Shown: positions 25,566-34,210, numbered from the stretch's first letter. The stretch: 64,000 nucleotides of DNA from Streptomyces sp. NBC_00878 (GCF_026341515.1 NZ_JAPEOK010000001.1:1-64000); one strand, 5' to 3'. Notes: generated by a model not told the origin, from the letters alone. Numbers and translations are program-made.

Positions 25566-26401
25566 TATTCCTCCACGGAGTCGCTGTGCCGTGCCTGCGG
25601 AACGTCGGTCAGGCACAGGGTGGTGTCCTCGGGCCGTGGCGGCGGGCCGGCCTCGTGGTAGGACGGATGGTCGAACAGGTGCTGACCGCTCAGATCGTTC
25701 TGCCGGCTCAGAAAGAGCTGAAGTTTTTTTCGGTCGTCCGACCAACCGAGACCGTCGAAGAACTCCATGCCGGTGAACCTCGTCTTGTACCGGGCGCCTT
25801 CGTAGTAGCACGTGCCCAAATACACGTGGGAAAGGCCGCGGCGCTGTAGCTCGCCGATCACACTGCTCATCAGGTGCGAGCCGACACCCGTCTTCCGGTA
25901 CCGCACGTCGTAGAACGCCAGAGCGTAGTAGGCGATGGGAGGTTCGACGTACAGGGCGCCCAGCGCTGCCGGCGAATTGTCGGAGGTATCCGTCAGCGTC
26001 AGCAGATGTGTCGTCATGGGCGAGTCCAGCCGGGCCATCAGGTCTGCGGTGCGAAACGGACGACCTCGCCGCGCGAGCCACCACGAACTTTCGTTCATGT
26101 AGCGGACACACATGTCCGCCCAGTCATCCGGCCCGGCGAGCTGCGCACGCGGGAGAAATACGCGGCGGAGCGTGTCGCACTGTCTCCTGATGTAGCGTTC
26201 GCGTCTGCTTTCCGTGTACCTGCCGAGGTCGACGCGCACACTGCGGGCCAGGTAGAACCTGGTCAGCTCGCGGTTGCTCGGCAACATGCCGTAGCCGAAC
26301 GCGGTGGCGGCCGTCTCGCCGTCATCCGGAAAGCCCAGTACCTGGTACGGCGCGAGATGGTTCTCGTAATCAGGGGTGGTTTCCGAGAAGGCCAGCCTCA
26401 T
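25565..26401 (-). CDS. Arginyltransferase-like GNAT-fold protein
   Basis: A 278-aa protein starting MRLAFSETTPDYENHLAPYQ; its ATG overlaps the M23 stop (ATGA), which rules out the longer ORF. The second half resembles the C-terminal GNAT domain of arginyl-tRNA-protein transferases: PIAYYALAFYDVRYRKTGVG, then GLSHVYLGTCYYEGARYKTR and FTGMEFFDGLGW. The cysteine-rich N-terminal zinc region of true Ate is not obvious. Known phosphonate peptides such as dehydrophos gain amino acids through tRNA-dependent GNAT enzymes, so aminoacyl transfer to an aminophosphonate is an attractive but unproven role. It could also be a generic acyltransferase. Confidence 0.65.
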   Translation of the reverse strand: MRLAFSETTPDYENHLAPYQVLGFPDDGETAATAFGYGMLPSNRELTRFYLARSVRVDLGRYTESRRERYIRRQCDTLRRVFLPRAQLAGPDDWADMCVRYMNESSWWLARRGRPFRTADLMARLDSPMTTHLLTLTDTSDNSPAALGALYVEPPIAYYALAFYDVRYRKTGVGSHLMSSVIGELQRRGLSHVYLGTCYYEGARYKTRFTGMEFFDGLGWSDDRKKLQLFLSRQNDLSGQHLFDHPSYHEAGPPPRPEDTTLCLTDVPQARHSDSVEE

Positions 26402-26979
26402 GGAACGTATCCATCGACTTCGAGGCCGGTTTCGATGAGATCGAACAGGCGTGCCGGATTGGCATTTACGTGGTCGCCGTCCGGGTGGTACTGAAAATGC
26501 AGGTGTGCTGCCCTTGCCGGAATCGACCTGCCGTCGGCGACAGCGCCGCCGGTGTGGCCGAGGTAACCGATGACCGTTCCCGCGGCGACGGCAACCGACC
26601 GTTCGCTCTTGCCGATGAATTCTGCCGGGAACGCGTCTGCCGGGCACGCGGGGTCGGTACCCAGGTGCAGGTAGTGGTAAAGGGCGCCGCTCGCCCCGGT
26701 CAACCGCACACGATGCCCCCCGCTTCGGCCTTCCACGGCCAGGATGAACTCCGCGGTTCCCCCTTCCACGGCCAGCAACGGGGTGCCGATCGGGGCCTTG
26801 AGATCGATGCCCTTGTGCACGTGGCTTTCGCTCCTCCGGTGGTGCCAGCCGCCTCGGCCCGGCTCACCGGCATCCGCCCCCCGAAGTTCCGGCCGCTCCC
26901 GGAAGTCTGTCCAGCTCATTCCCGCGACAGGGAACACCAAGTCCGGCACGTATGTCACACCCCTTCTTCGGTTCTTCAT
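26398..26979 (-). CDS. M23/LytM-type metalloprotein without signal peptide
   Basis: A 193-aa protein. It has the full LytM zinc motifs: HxxxD in SHVHKGIDLKAPIGTPLLAV and HxH in RAAHLHFQYHPDG. The glycine-rich turn VIGYLGHTGGAV is typical. Normal M23 endopeptidases are exported, but the N-terminus (MKNRRRGVTYVPDLVFPVAG) has no hydrophobic signal helix, so it would stay in the cytoplasm unless the start is wrong. The TGATG junction with the upstream MFS gene supports this start. It could hydrolyse a peptide precursor inside the cell or act on wall fragments. Its place in a biosynthetic operon is unusual. Confidence 0.8.
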   Translation of the reverse strand: MKNRRRGVTYVPDLVFPVAGMSWTDFRERPELRGADAGEPGRGGWHHRRSESHVHKGIDLKAPIGTPLLAVEGGTAEFILAVEGRSGGHRVRLTGASGALYHYLHLGTDPACPADAFPAEFIGKSERSVAVAAGTVIGYLGHTGGAVADGRSIPARAAHLHFQYHPDGDHVNANPARLFDLIETGLEVDGYVP

Positions 26980-28205
26980 CAGTCGACTCGGCTGCGGAGG
27001 CCCATGGCCCGGTGTGCCGGGGCCGCCGCTGCCGTAAGCGCACAACAGGACACAAGGACGGCTGCCGCTACGCCCCAGCCGGCGATGCCAAGGGTGGCGA
27101 CGACGCTGGCCAGAACCGATCCGGCGATGTTGCCGACGGTCCGGCCCAGGGCGAAGACCGACTGGTACCGGCCGTGCATCGCCGGGTCCGCCAGCTCGTA
27201 GCTGTAGGTCCACGCCGCCGCCGCGGTCCACATCTCGCCCAGCGTGAACAGCACGATGCCGGTCACCAGCATCGCGATCGCGACACCGGTCGCGGTCGTA
27301 CTGGCGAAGGCGATGAGGGTGAATGCGCCGGCAAAGGCAGCTCCGCCGAACAGCGTCACCTTCGATGCGCCGGCCAGATCGGCAGCGCTTCGGGACAAGC
27401 GCACCTGGAGCAGGACCACCACGGCGGTGTTCAGGAACAAGAGAAACCCGGTGAGGCCCACCGGCGCGTGCGTGTGCGCGACGATCCACAGCGGGACCGC
27501 CACGGTGAGTATCCTGGCGCGCGCGGTGAGAAGGCCGCACAGAACGGCCATCACCACATAGCGCACATCGGCGATCGCCGTTCGGGGCGACTTCCGTTCG
27601 GGAGCCGTTTCCGGACAGGGGCCTTTGACAGTGCACGGGATGGCCGCGGCGATGGCGAGCGCCGTACACAGGAAGATGGCCGTGTAGGCCGCGCGGGTGT
27701 CGGCCTGCAGCAACGGCACGACGGCCAAGGTACCGAACGCGTACCCGACATTCGAAAGAGAGCGGCCGTAAGCCTGGTACCGGACCCGGTCTTCTGATCC
27801 CATGACGCGCCCGACCAGCGCACGCTGCCCGACCGACATGCCGAGCAGCGCGGAGTTCGAAACGCTCTCGAAAAGGATGAACGTGAAAAGAGAGCCGATC
27901 CAGACGAAACACGTCGTTGCCGTGGCCGCCAGGACAGTCGAAACGACAATTACCTTGCGCGGGCCGAAATGGTCCACTGCTGGGCCGATCACGAACAACG
28001 CGGCGAAGCTGATCGCCCCGACCGCGGCCATGCCGATACCGACATCGGCTTCCGGAAGATGCACGGAACGAACGAGGAAAATGGCTGCTGTGGCCAGGAT
28101 CGCTCCGGTGCCGATGGAGGTGAAAAGCTGCCCCAGAAGCAGGTAGTTGGACTTTCCGAACGAGGTCAACGGCGCAGCTTTCCCGTGCAGCCATGTTCCA
28201 CGCAT
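26979..28205 (-). CDS. MFS transporter, probable exporter
   Basis: A 408-aa inner-membrane protein with about 12 hydrophobic segments. The first helix starts near FGKSNYLLLGQLFTSIGTGA. A loop-2-type basic motif (VDHFGPRKVIVVSTVL) matches the major facilitator pattern. The internal loop carries TVKGPCPETAPERKSPRTAI. It is probably the exporter of the product of the surrounding operon. It starts 40 bp after the nucleotidyltransferase stop, the widest gap in the operon; that gap holds a 14-bp palindrome CGCTTGATCAAGCG (28,224-28,237) and a GGGGGG ribosome-site-like run. A second promoter here is possible. Confidence 0.85.
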   Translation of the reverse strand: MRGTWLHGKAAPLTSFGKSNYLLLGQLFTSIGTGAILATAAIFLVRSVHLPEADVGIGMAAVGAISFAALFVIGPAVDHFGPRKVIVVSTVLAATATTCFVWIGSLFTFILFESVSNSALLGMSVGQRALVGRVMGSEDRVRYQAYGRSLSNVGYAFGTLAVVPLLQADTRAAYTAIFLCTALAIAAAIPCTVKGPCPETAPERKSPRTAIADVRYVVMAVLCGLLTARARILTVAVPLWIVAHTHAPVGLTGFLLFLNTAVVVLLQVRLSRSAADLAGASKVTLFGGAAFAGAFTLIAFASTTATGVAIAMLVTGIVLFTLGEMWTAAAAWTYSYELADPAMHGRYQSVFALGRTVGNIAGSVLASVVATLGIAGWGVAAAVLVSCCALTAAAAPAHRAMGLRSRVD

Positions 28206-28245
28206 GAGATGAAGTGCACCCCCCGCTTGATCAAGCGCTGGCCGG

Positions 28246-28974
28246 TCAAGGGAAGTTCACCTCGTCGCGTTCGACGAGGGCGGCCGCCACGGGGACGTCT
28301 TGGGCGGAGTCGACTTCGGCCCATTCATCGGAGGTCGCGTGCAGCACGTCCAGCCCATGGGTGATCGCCAGCTTCCGCATTGCGAACTCGTACCAGTCAC
28401 CGACCCGGCCCGCCGCGAGCATCTCGTCGATGGCCGACGAGAACCGGGCCGCATTGGCTCCGCTCCACCGGCTTACGCCGAAGAACTCGCCCTGGCGCGG
28501 CGACGGTTCGAGGTCCTTTCCGAAGTCGACGGCCCTGCCGTCCTGGATCCGGACCTTCATGTCGATGTCCGCGTAGGCCTTGCTCGTGTCGACCGCCAGG
28601 ACATCTCGCGGGGAGTCGACCATCCGCTGCAGAAGGTCGCGACCGACCAGCACGTCCCCGTCGATCACGCAGAACGGCTCATCCCAGAACGGCCTGGTCA
28701 GCGCGAGGGACACGATGCTGTTGGTAGTGGCGAAGTCCGGGTTCTCCACTAACCGCAACGGCGGCGCCTCGGGGCAGGCATGCAGTGATGACCGGAGCAT
28801 CTCGGACCGGTAGCCGCAGACGACCACCACCTCCGAGACCTTCACCTTGGCCAGCCGCCGCATGGTGTGCCAGATCAACGGTGTACCTGCGACCGGCACC
28901 AGAGCCTTCGGCGCCTCCTCGGTGTATGGCCGCAGCCGCGAACCGGTCCCGGCCGCCGGAATTATCACTCTCAC
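28246..28974 (-). CDS. Nucleotidyltransferase, probable phosphonate cytidylyltransferase
   Basis: A 242-aa sugar-1-phosphate-nucleotidyltransferase-fold protein. The signature is VRVIIPAAGTGSRLRPYTEE, then PKALVPVAGTPLIWHTM; metal-site residues are in CVIDGDVLVGRDLL and EWAEVDSAQDV. Small enzymes of this type (PntC and the N-terminal part of Fom1) join CTP to 2-aminoethyl- or 2-hydroxyethylphosphonate. Next to PEP mutase and a CDP-alcohol phosphotransferase, this is the most likely reaction. The start is GTG 28974, whose GTGA overlaps the aminotransferase stop. A choline-phosphate cytidylyltransferase-like role (LicC type) is the main alternative. Confidence 0.82.
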   Translation of the reverse strand: MRVIIPAAGTGSRLRPYTEEAPKALVPVAGTPLIWHTMRRLAKVKVSEVVVVCGYRSEMLRSSLHACPEAPPLRLVENPDFATTNSIVSLALTRPFWDEPFCVIDGDVLVGRDLLQRMVDSPRDVLAVDTSKAYADIDMKVRIQDGRAVDFGKDLEPSPRQGEFFGVSRWSGANAARFSSAIDEMLAAGRVGDWYEFAMRKLAITHGLDVLHATSDEWAEVDSAQDVPVAAALVERDEVNFP

Positions 28975-30155
28975 TCTGCCAGCCTCTCCAGTGCGCGGTC
29001 GAGTTGCCCCGGGCCACCCGCGAACGACATGCGGACAAACCGTTCGCCCGCCCGGCCGAACGCCGAGCCGGGCACTACCGCCACACCACACTCGTGCAGC
29101 AGGTACTCGGCCACCGCGGAGCCGATCGAATCCTCCACGTGAATACCGCGTAGCCGAGCGAACTCACCTACGTCGACGAAGGCGTAGAACCCACCGTCGG
29201 GAAACGCCGTCCCACCCAGGCCGGGGAGCTGGGCGACATCGGCCAGGAACCGCTCGCCGTGGCGCTGTATCTCCGCGGCGTGAACGGACAGTTCACCGTC
29301 CGCTTCCGGGTCGCGCAACGCTGCCGCGGCCGCCAGCTGGACCGCATGACTCACCGCGAGCATGAAGAACGTGTGTGCCTTGGCCGCCTCGGCGATGACC
29401 GCCGGGCTGCCGACCATCCATCCGATCCGCCATCCCGACACGCCGAATCGCTTGGAGAGGCTGTTGACCGCGATGCCGTGGCCGTGGTGGTCCAGTGCGG
29501 CGACCGAGCGATGCTCGATTCCGTAGGCGAACCGGTCGAGCACCTCGTCATGGATCACGTACAACCCGTGTTCGGACGCGAAGGTGCAGAGATCCGCCAG
29601 CTCGCCCCCGCCGGTCACGCGTCCGGTCGGGTTGCCGGGCGAGTTCACCAAGACGACCCGTGAGCGTTCCGTGAGGTGTTTTCGCAGGTCCGGCACGTGC
29701 AAGGCGAAACCGTCGGCCGCGCTGGTCGGGACGCGGACGACACGCCGGCCAAGCAGCTCGATCATCGGTGGGTAGATCATGTAGGCCGGATCGGCGAGGA
29801 GAACCTCGTCACCGGGCTCGGTCACCGTCAGGACCGCGATCCAGAGCGCGCCCGCCGCCCCGTTGGTGACCAGCAGCTGCGTGTCCGGATCGAGGTCGAT
29901 CCCCTGTTCCGACCGGTATACCTGGGCAATCGCCGCACGAAGCTCGATCGCGCCCCGGGAGTGCGCGTAGCGGTCCTCGGGCCGAGCACTTTCGCCGGGA
30001 CTGCCCGACAGCACGGCCAATCGCTCGCCGAAGGACCGCGGCGGGCCGAACGAGGGAAGGCCGACGGTCAGGTCGATCGTTCCCGGATGACGCTGAGCGT
30101 ACTCCGAGATCCGCTTCGACGAATGTGGCGCAAGTGCACTCAACGCACCGTTCAC
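28971..30155 (-). CDS. Class I/II PLP aminotransferase
   Basis: A 394-aa fold-type I aminotransferase. It has VLVNSPGNPTGRVTGG (Asn-Pro-Gly region binding the cofactor), VIHDEVLDRFAYG (Asp) and NSLSKRFGVSGWRIGWMVGS with the Schiff-base lysine, plus a late FVRMSFAGG arginine. The GTG start at 30155 overlaps the stop of the CDP-alcohol transferase gene. It is distinct from the class V enzyme two genes upstream. It may aminate phosphonopyruvate to phosphonoalanine or act on a later keto acid. In some phosphonate clusters a cytidylyltransferase is fused to an aminotransferase; here the two adjoin directly. Confidence 0.85.
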   Translation of the reverse strand: MNGALSALAPHSSKRISEYAQRHPGTIDLTVGLPSFGPPRSFGERLAVLSGSPGESARPEDRYAHSRGAIELRAAIAQVYRSEQGIDLDPDTQLLVTNGAAGALWIAVLTVTEPGDEVLLADPAYMIYPPMIELLGRRVVRVPTSAADGFALHVPDLRKHLTERSRVVLVNSPGNPTGRVTGGGELADLCTFASEHGLYVIHDEVLDRFAYGIEHRSVAALDHHGHGIAVNSLSKRFGVSGWRIGWMVGSPAVIAEAAKAHTFFMLAVSHAVQLAAAAALRDPEADGELSVHAAEIQRHGERFLADVAQLPGLGGTAFPDGGFYAFVDVGEFARLRGIHVEDSIGSAVAEYLLHECGVAVVPGSAFGRAGERFVRMSFAGGPGQLDRALERLAE

Positions 30156-30817
30156 AACTGGTCTCCTCTCGCCATCGACGTGACCCGGTAACCGCGGACC
30201 AGCAGATTCAGGCCGATCGCGCCCGTCTCGACCCAGAGAACCGCCAACGCGGGAGCCGGGCCCCAACCCGCCCACAGGACAAGGGCGATCGTCAGCACCA
30301 GCAGCCGGGCGTCGCTGCCGGCGCTGATCCAGATGAAGGGCTTCTCCGCATGCTTCTTCGGATATCGCCTGCCGAACGCGGAGTGGAACTTTTCGGAGCT
30401 CACCGCGAGCAGCAGGGCACCGGCCAGGGCCAGGAGGCCGGCCCGGAGTGCCCCCGTGCCGACCGACGAGGACAGCCTGACGGCAAAGGCGATGATCAAG
30501 ACCGTTTCGACGATCCGGTCGGTCATCGTGTCGTAGAAGTCGCCGATCGCCGACGGCTCTCCCCGGATCCGGGCGACCTCTCCGTCGCAGCAGGACAGCA
30601 CGCCGAAGACCTGCACCAGCAACCCACCGGCCAGCAGCTGGCCGGTCAGAATGCAGGCAGCGGCCGCAATGCCCGCGAGGAGGTCGAACGTGGTGACCGT
30701 GTTCGGCCCGAACCGGCGCGCGAGCACCGGTGAGACGAGGCCGGACAGGCGCCGTTGCACGACTTGGCAGTAGACGCCGTCCACGGCGGCCTTCGCATCT
30801 TCGACTTCACTGCCCAC
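30152..30817 (-). CDS. CDP-alcohol phosphotransferase, membrane protein
   Basis: A 221-aa integral membrane enzyme with the perfect family motif DGx2ARx8Gx3Dx3D: CDGEVARIRGEPSAIGDFYD then TMTD. Five or six hydrophobic helices follow (FDLLAGIAAAACILTGQLLA, IVETVLIIAFAVRL, LLALAGALLLAV, LLVLTIALVLWAGWG). The family moves the phosphoalcohol of a CDP/CMP-activated group to an alcohol acceptor such as diacylglycerol or inositol phosphate. With the neighbouring cytidylyltransferase it would place a phosphonate on a lipid or glycan at the membrane. The GTG start at 30817 overlaps the AEP-transaminase-like gene by 11 bp. Confidence 0.88.
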   Translation of the reverse strand: MGSEVEDAKAAVDGVYCQVVQRRLSGLVSPVLARRFGPNTVTTFDLLAGIAAAACILTGQLLAGGLLVQVFGVLSCCDGEVARIRGEPSAIGDFYDTMTDRIVETVLIIAFAVRLSSSVGTGALRAGLLALAGALLLAVSSEKFHSAFGRRYPKKHAEKPFIWISAGSDARLLVLTIALVLWAGWGPAPALAVLWVETGAIGLNLLVRGYRVTSMARGDQL

Positions 30818-31910
30818 GCCGCAGTCCCCCCTCGCCGAGCACGGCGCCGAGCGCGGCCAGCACATGCGTGACGTCACTGTCGCCGACGTATCCCATGTGG
30901 CCGATGCGCAGCGCACTGTCCTTCCATGTCCCTCGCCCGGACGCAATGTGCACCCGGTGTTCCGTCGCCATCCGCTCCCGGAGGTCGCTCGCCCGCACCT
31001 CGGCCGGCACGAAGAAGGACGTCACGGACGGAGAGGCGTGCGACTCATCGGCCGCGAGCGGCAGCCCCAGGCCGACGAGCCCGCTGCGGCACTGCCCGGC
31101 AAGCTGTTGGTGCCGGGCGAGAACCCGGTCCCAGCCTTCGTCCGAGATCATCCGCAACGACGCCTGGAGCGCGTGGAAGACCGGGATGGCGGGTGTATAG
31201 CTGGTCGTGTTCTCTTCGACGGCCCGCGCCATCGCGCTGAAGTCGAAGTAGTACCGCCGAGCCGGGTTCGCCGCAGCCGCGTCGAGGGCTCGCGTGCTCA
31301 CGCCGATCAGCGCCAGTCCAGGCGGCGCCATCAGGGCCTTCTGGCTCACGCCGACCGCGACATCGATCCCCCAGTCCCGCATGAGCACCGGTGTCGCCCC
31401 GAGGCTGCTGACGACGTCGACGATCAGCAGTGCGTCACTGCACTCACGTACCACGCGACCCAACTCGGGCATCGGGTTCAGCACACCGGTGGACGTCTCG
31501 TTGTGCGTGATCAGGACCGCAGCCACGGCACGGAACCGCCGGAGCACGATCTCCAGATCCCGGGGATCGACCGCCTGGCCCCATGGCACCTCGACCAGCT
31601 CGACAGCCAGGCCGGCCATCCGGGCGATCTCGGCCATGCGGCGTCCGAAGTACCCGGTCGACACCACGACGACTCGCTGCCCCGGACTCACCGTGTTGAC
31701 GACGGCCGCCTCGAGTCCACCGGTACCCGAGCAGGTGAAGGGCAGAATGGTCGCCGGACCCCCGAAAACGGGGGCCAGAGCACCGAGAACTTCCGCGACG
31801 AGGTCCCGGAACCCCGCCGATCTGTGGCTGATCATGTCGCTGGACAGGGCCGTGCGGACCTTCGGCGGCAAGGGTGTCGGTCCGGAAATCCGGAGGTTCA
31901 CGGTGTGCAC
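30807..31910 (-). CDS. 2-Aminoethylphosphonate transaminase-like (class V aminotransferase)
   Basis: A 367-aa PLP enzyme of the serine/alanine-glyoxylate and AEP-transaminase group. It has the N-terminal LRISGPTPLPPKVRTALS, SHRSAGFRDLVAEVLGALAP, THNETSTGVLNPM, IVDVVSSLGATPVLMRDWGI and the lysine in VGVSQKALMAPPGLALIGVS. In this context it should aminate phosphonoacetaldehyde to 2-aminoethylphosphonate. The start is GTG 31910 after GGGAGACATCAG. It lies 22 bp from the alcohol dehydrogenase gene, which would use the same aldehyde, so both fates of phosphonoacetaldehyde are encoded side by side. Confidence 0.82.
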   Translation of the reverse strand: MHTVNLRISGPTPLPPKVRTALSSDMISHRSAGFRDLVAEVLGALAPVFGGPATILPFTCSGTGGLEAAVVNTVSPGQRVVVVSTGYFGRRMAEIARMAGLAVELVEVPWGQAVDPRDLEIVLRRFRAVAAVLITHNETSTGVLNPMPELGRVVRECSDALLIVDVVSSLGATPVLMRDWGIDVAVGVSQKALMAPPGLALIGVSTRALDAAAANPARRYYFDFSAMARAVEENTTSYTPAIPVFHALQASLRMISDEGWDRVLARHQQLAGQCRSGLVGLGLPLAADESHASPSVTSFFVPAEVRASDLRERMATEHRVHIASGRGTWKDSALRIGHMGYVGDSDVTHVLAALGAVLGEGGLRRGQ

Positions 31911-31931
31911 CTGATGTCTCCCCTCGATCGC

Positions 31932-33071
31932 TCACAACCTGGACCGCAGCAACCCGAGAACCGGGTCCTTGCGGAGCGCGATCGGATGGTTCTGCGCGCG
32001 GTTGTTGCTCAGCGCTTCATCGAACATCGGCTCCAGGTCCGAGGCGCGAACCCCGACCTCGCCGAGCCGGGTCGGGCAGCCGGCCAGGGACAGCAGCCGC
32101 GCGAGGGCGGCTCCGGAATCGGCAGCTGTCCGGGCACCGAGAAGCGTCAGCATCTGGTCGGTCTCCTCCTTGGCCATGCGGGAATCTGACGGCTCGCGGT
32201 CGAGTTCACCGAGCGTGAAAGGCAGCAGCCAGACCAGATGCAATGCGCACGCGAGTCCGTGCGCCACCCCGAACTGCGCGGTCGTGGGGTATGCGAAGGC
32301 GTGTGCCGCTGTCGTGCGGGTCAGATCGATCGCGTGACCGGCCATGACCGCGGCGTTGCTGAGCAGCTCCCGCTGTCGCGCAGTGGTGTCACGAAAGCCC
32401 GTTCGCAGGATGGGAATCAAGTGCGACAGTGCCCCTCGCGCGAGCGCCCGCGACGACGAGCCGGCGCGTGGCGACCACCACGACTCGATGGCGTGCGCGG
32501 TGGCATCGAGCGCGCAGTGCGCGGTCAGCGTCGGCGGGCACGTCCGCGTGAGCACGGGGTCGATCAGCGCCACATCCGCCCGCACGGCCGGATGGTCCAG
32601 TGATTGCTTTCGCCTGCCGAGGTAGATCGTGGCGAACGTCGTGACCTCGCTGCCCGGACCGGCCGTGGTGGGGATCACCACGAGCCTCGGTGGTCTCGTT
32701 GCCCGCACGGGAGCCACGCCGCGGAGGACTCGCTCGGCTTCCGCGCTGACCGGCGGCAGCAACCGGACAGCCTTCGCCGTGTCCAAAGTGGAACCGCCAC
32801 CGATGCCGAGCACGACATCCGGCCGGTACCGCGCCACGGCACCCGCGCCTCGGACGACGTCCGCGGCCTGGGGATTCGGCACGATGTCGTGGAAGTAGTC
32901 GTGGTCGTGCCCCACCAGCCACCCTGCCGCGCCGGTCCGGAGCACCGTGTTCCGCGTCGCGACCACGAGAACCCGCTGGGCTCTCATCCTTCGGAGCACC
33001 TCCGGCAACTTCGCGGCGATTCCGGCGCCCGCCATCACCTCAACCCGGCGCTGCTCGTCCAGTTCACTCAC
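31932..33071 (-). CDS. Iron-type alcohol dehydrogenase, probable phosphonoacetaldehyde reductase
   Basis: A 379-aa group III alcohol dehydrogenase. It has the nucleotide-binding GIGGGSTLDTAKAV, VVIPTTAGPGSEVTTFATIY, and metal ligands in ALDATAHAIESWW and AHGLACALHLVW. Homologues such as PhpC and FomC reduce phosphonoacetaldehyde to 2-hydroxyethylphosphonate. The position directly after phosphonopyruvate decarboxylase makes that the likely substrate. The GTG start at 33071 shares bases with the upstream stop (GTGA). Much of the longer upstream ORF is out-of-frame shadow. Confidence 0.85.
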   Translation of the reverse strand: MSELDEQRRVEVMAGAGIAAKLPEVLRRMRAQRVLVVATRNTVLRTGAAGWLVGHDHDYFHDIVPNPQAADVVRGAGAVARYRPDVVLGIGGGSTLDTAKAVRLLPPVSAEAERVLRGVAPVRATRPPRLVVIPTTAGPGSEVTTFATIYLGRRKQSLDHPAVRADVALIDPVLTRTCPPTLTAHCALDATAHAIESWWSPRAGSSSRALARGALSHLIPILRTGFRDTTARQRELLSNAAVMAGHAIDLTRTTAAHAFAYPTTAQFGVAHGLACALHLVWLLPFTLGELDREPSDSRMAKEETDQMLTLLGARTAADSGAALARLLSLAGCPTRLGEVGVRASDLEPMFDEALSNNRAQNHPIALRKDPVLGLLRSRL

Positions 33072-34210
33072 TCCAGCCGCCCCCCGCGCGCGGCGGCCAG
33101 CTCTTGCTCGAACCTGGCCCGGATCCCGGCGAGCGGCAGGTGCGCACTTGCCCGCGGCGGCACATCGGTCTCCGCCGCCCGGATGCGCACGGCGACCAGG
33201 CACGGACCCGGTTCCGTCAGGGCCTTGTCCAGCGCGGTTGGCAGCTCGGAGCCGTCGGCGCACGACCAGGCAGCGCGATAGCCGGTGGCGCGCGCCAGCT
33301 CCGGCCAGTCGACCGCGGCGGAGGTGGTCGGCTGGCTTCCGGTGGAACCGTAGGTCCCGTTGTCCAGCACCACATGCAGCAAGTTCGCCGGAGCGAGATG
33401 GCCCACGGTCGACATGGTGCCCAGATGCATCAGCGCCGCTCCGTCGCCGTCGAGGACGACGACGCGTCGATCGGGCCGGCGCAGTGCTGTCCCGAGCCCC
33501 AGGGCCAGCGCGTGTCCCATCGAACCTTGCATGTAGAAGTTGCCCGGCCGATCGGCGGCGGCGAACAGCGCGCGCGAGGTGTAGCCGGTCGTGCCGTAGA
33601 TCGCGGCGTCCGCAACCCGCGCCGACACCATCCGGACCGCCTCGGCACGGCTCAGCGTCCTGTCCGGACCGACGGAGATCGGGACCGGCTCGGCCGTTTC
33701 GACCGTCCCCTTCGGCACCAACAGGAAGTACGGCTTGCCGGTCGCCTCGGCCTCCCGCGCGCACGCCAACGCTTCCTCCAGCGAGGCGGGCGACGGCTCG
33801 AGAAGCATGCTCGGCACGCCGTAGAGACCGGCCGTGGACTCGGTCGTGCGTCCCATGACGCTGTGCTGCGGTTCGTCGGTCCCCACCGGCCAGCCGCGGA
33901 GACTCACCACGATGAGCACCGGGATCTCGTAGGCAAGCGCCAGGGAGGTCAGCGGGTTCACCAGGTTTCCGAGACCCGAGTTCTGGATCAGGACGGCTGA
34001 GCGGGTGCCGGCCATCCGTGCGCCGGCGGCGACAGCCAGGGCGGCACCCTCGTTGGCCGCCGGGACGTAACGGCCTTCGTGGCCGGACAGGACCGAGACC
34101 AGGCCCGCCAGACGGGAACAGGGAACACCGGAGAAGAACCGGTAGTCCTGTGCCAGCAGCGCTGCGGCGAACTTCTCCGCGCCGATCACCGTTTCTCCAG
34201 GTGCAGCCAT
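33068..34210 (-). CDS. ppd: Phosphonopyruvate decarboxylase
   Basis: A 380-aa thiamin-diphosphate enzyme that drives the unfavourable PEP mutase reaction by converting phosphonopyruvate to phosphonoacetaldehyde. N-terminal pyrimidine domain: FFSGVPCSRLAGL and PAANEGAALAVAAGA with the catalytic glutamate. C-terminal pyrophosphate domain: VVVLDGDGAALMHLGTMSTV, then VVLDNGTYGSTGSQPT, a hallmark of this family. The ATG at 34210 overlaps the PEP mutase end by 25 bp. With PEP mutase it makes the phosphonate assignment firm. Confidence 0.94.
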   Translation of the reverse strand: MAAPGETVIGAEKFAAALLAQDYRFFSGVPCSRLAGLVSVLSGHEGRYVPAANEGAALAVAAGARMAGTRSAVLIQNSGLGNLVNPLTSLALAYEIPVLIVVSLRGWPVGTDEPQHSVMGRTTESTAGLYGVPSMLLEPSPASLEEALACAREAEATGKPYFLLVPKGTVETAEPVPISVGPDRTLSRAEAVRMVSARVADAAIYGTTGYTSRALFAAADRPGNFYMQGSMGHALALGLGTALRRPDRRVVVLDGDGAALMHLGTMSTVGHLAPANLLHVVLDNGTYGSTGSQPTTSAAVDWPELARATGYRAAWSCADGSELPTALDKALTEPGPCLVAVRIRAAETDVPPRASAHLPLAGIRARFEQELAAARGGRLE

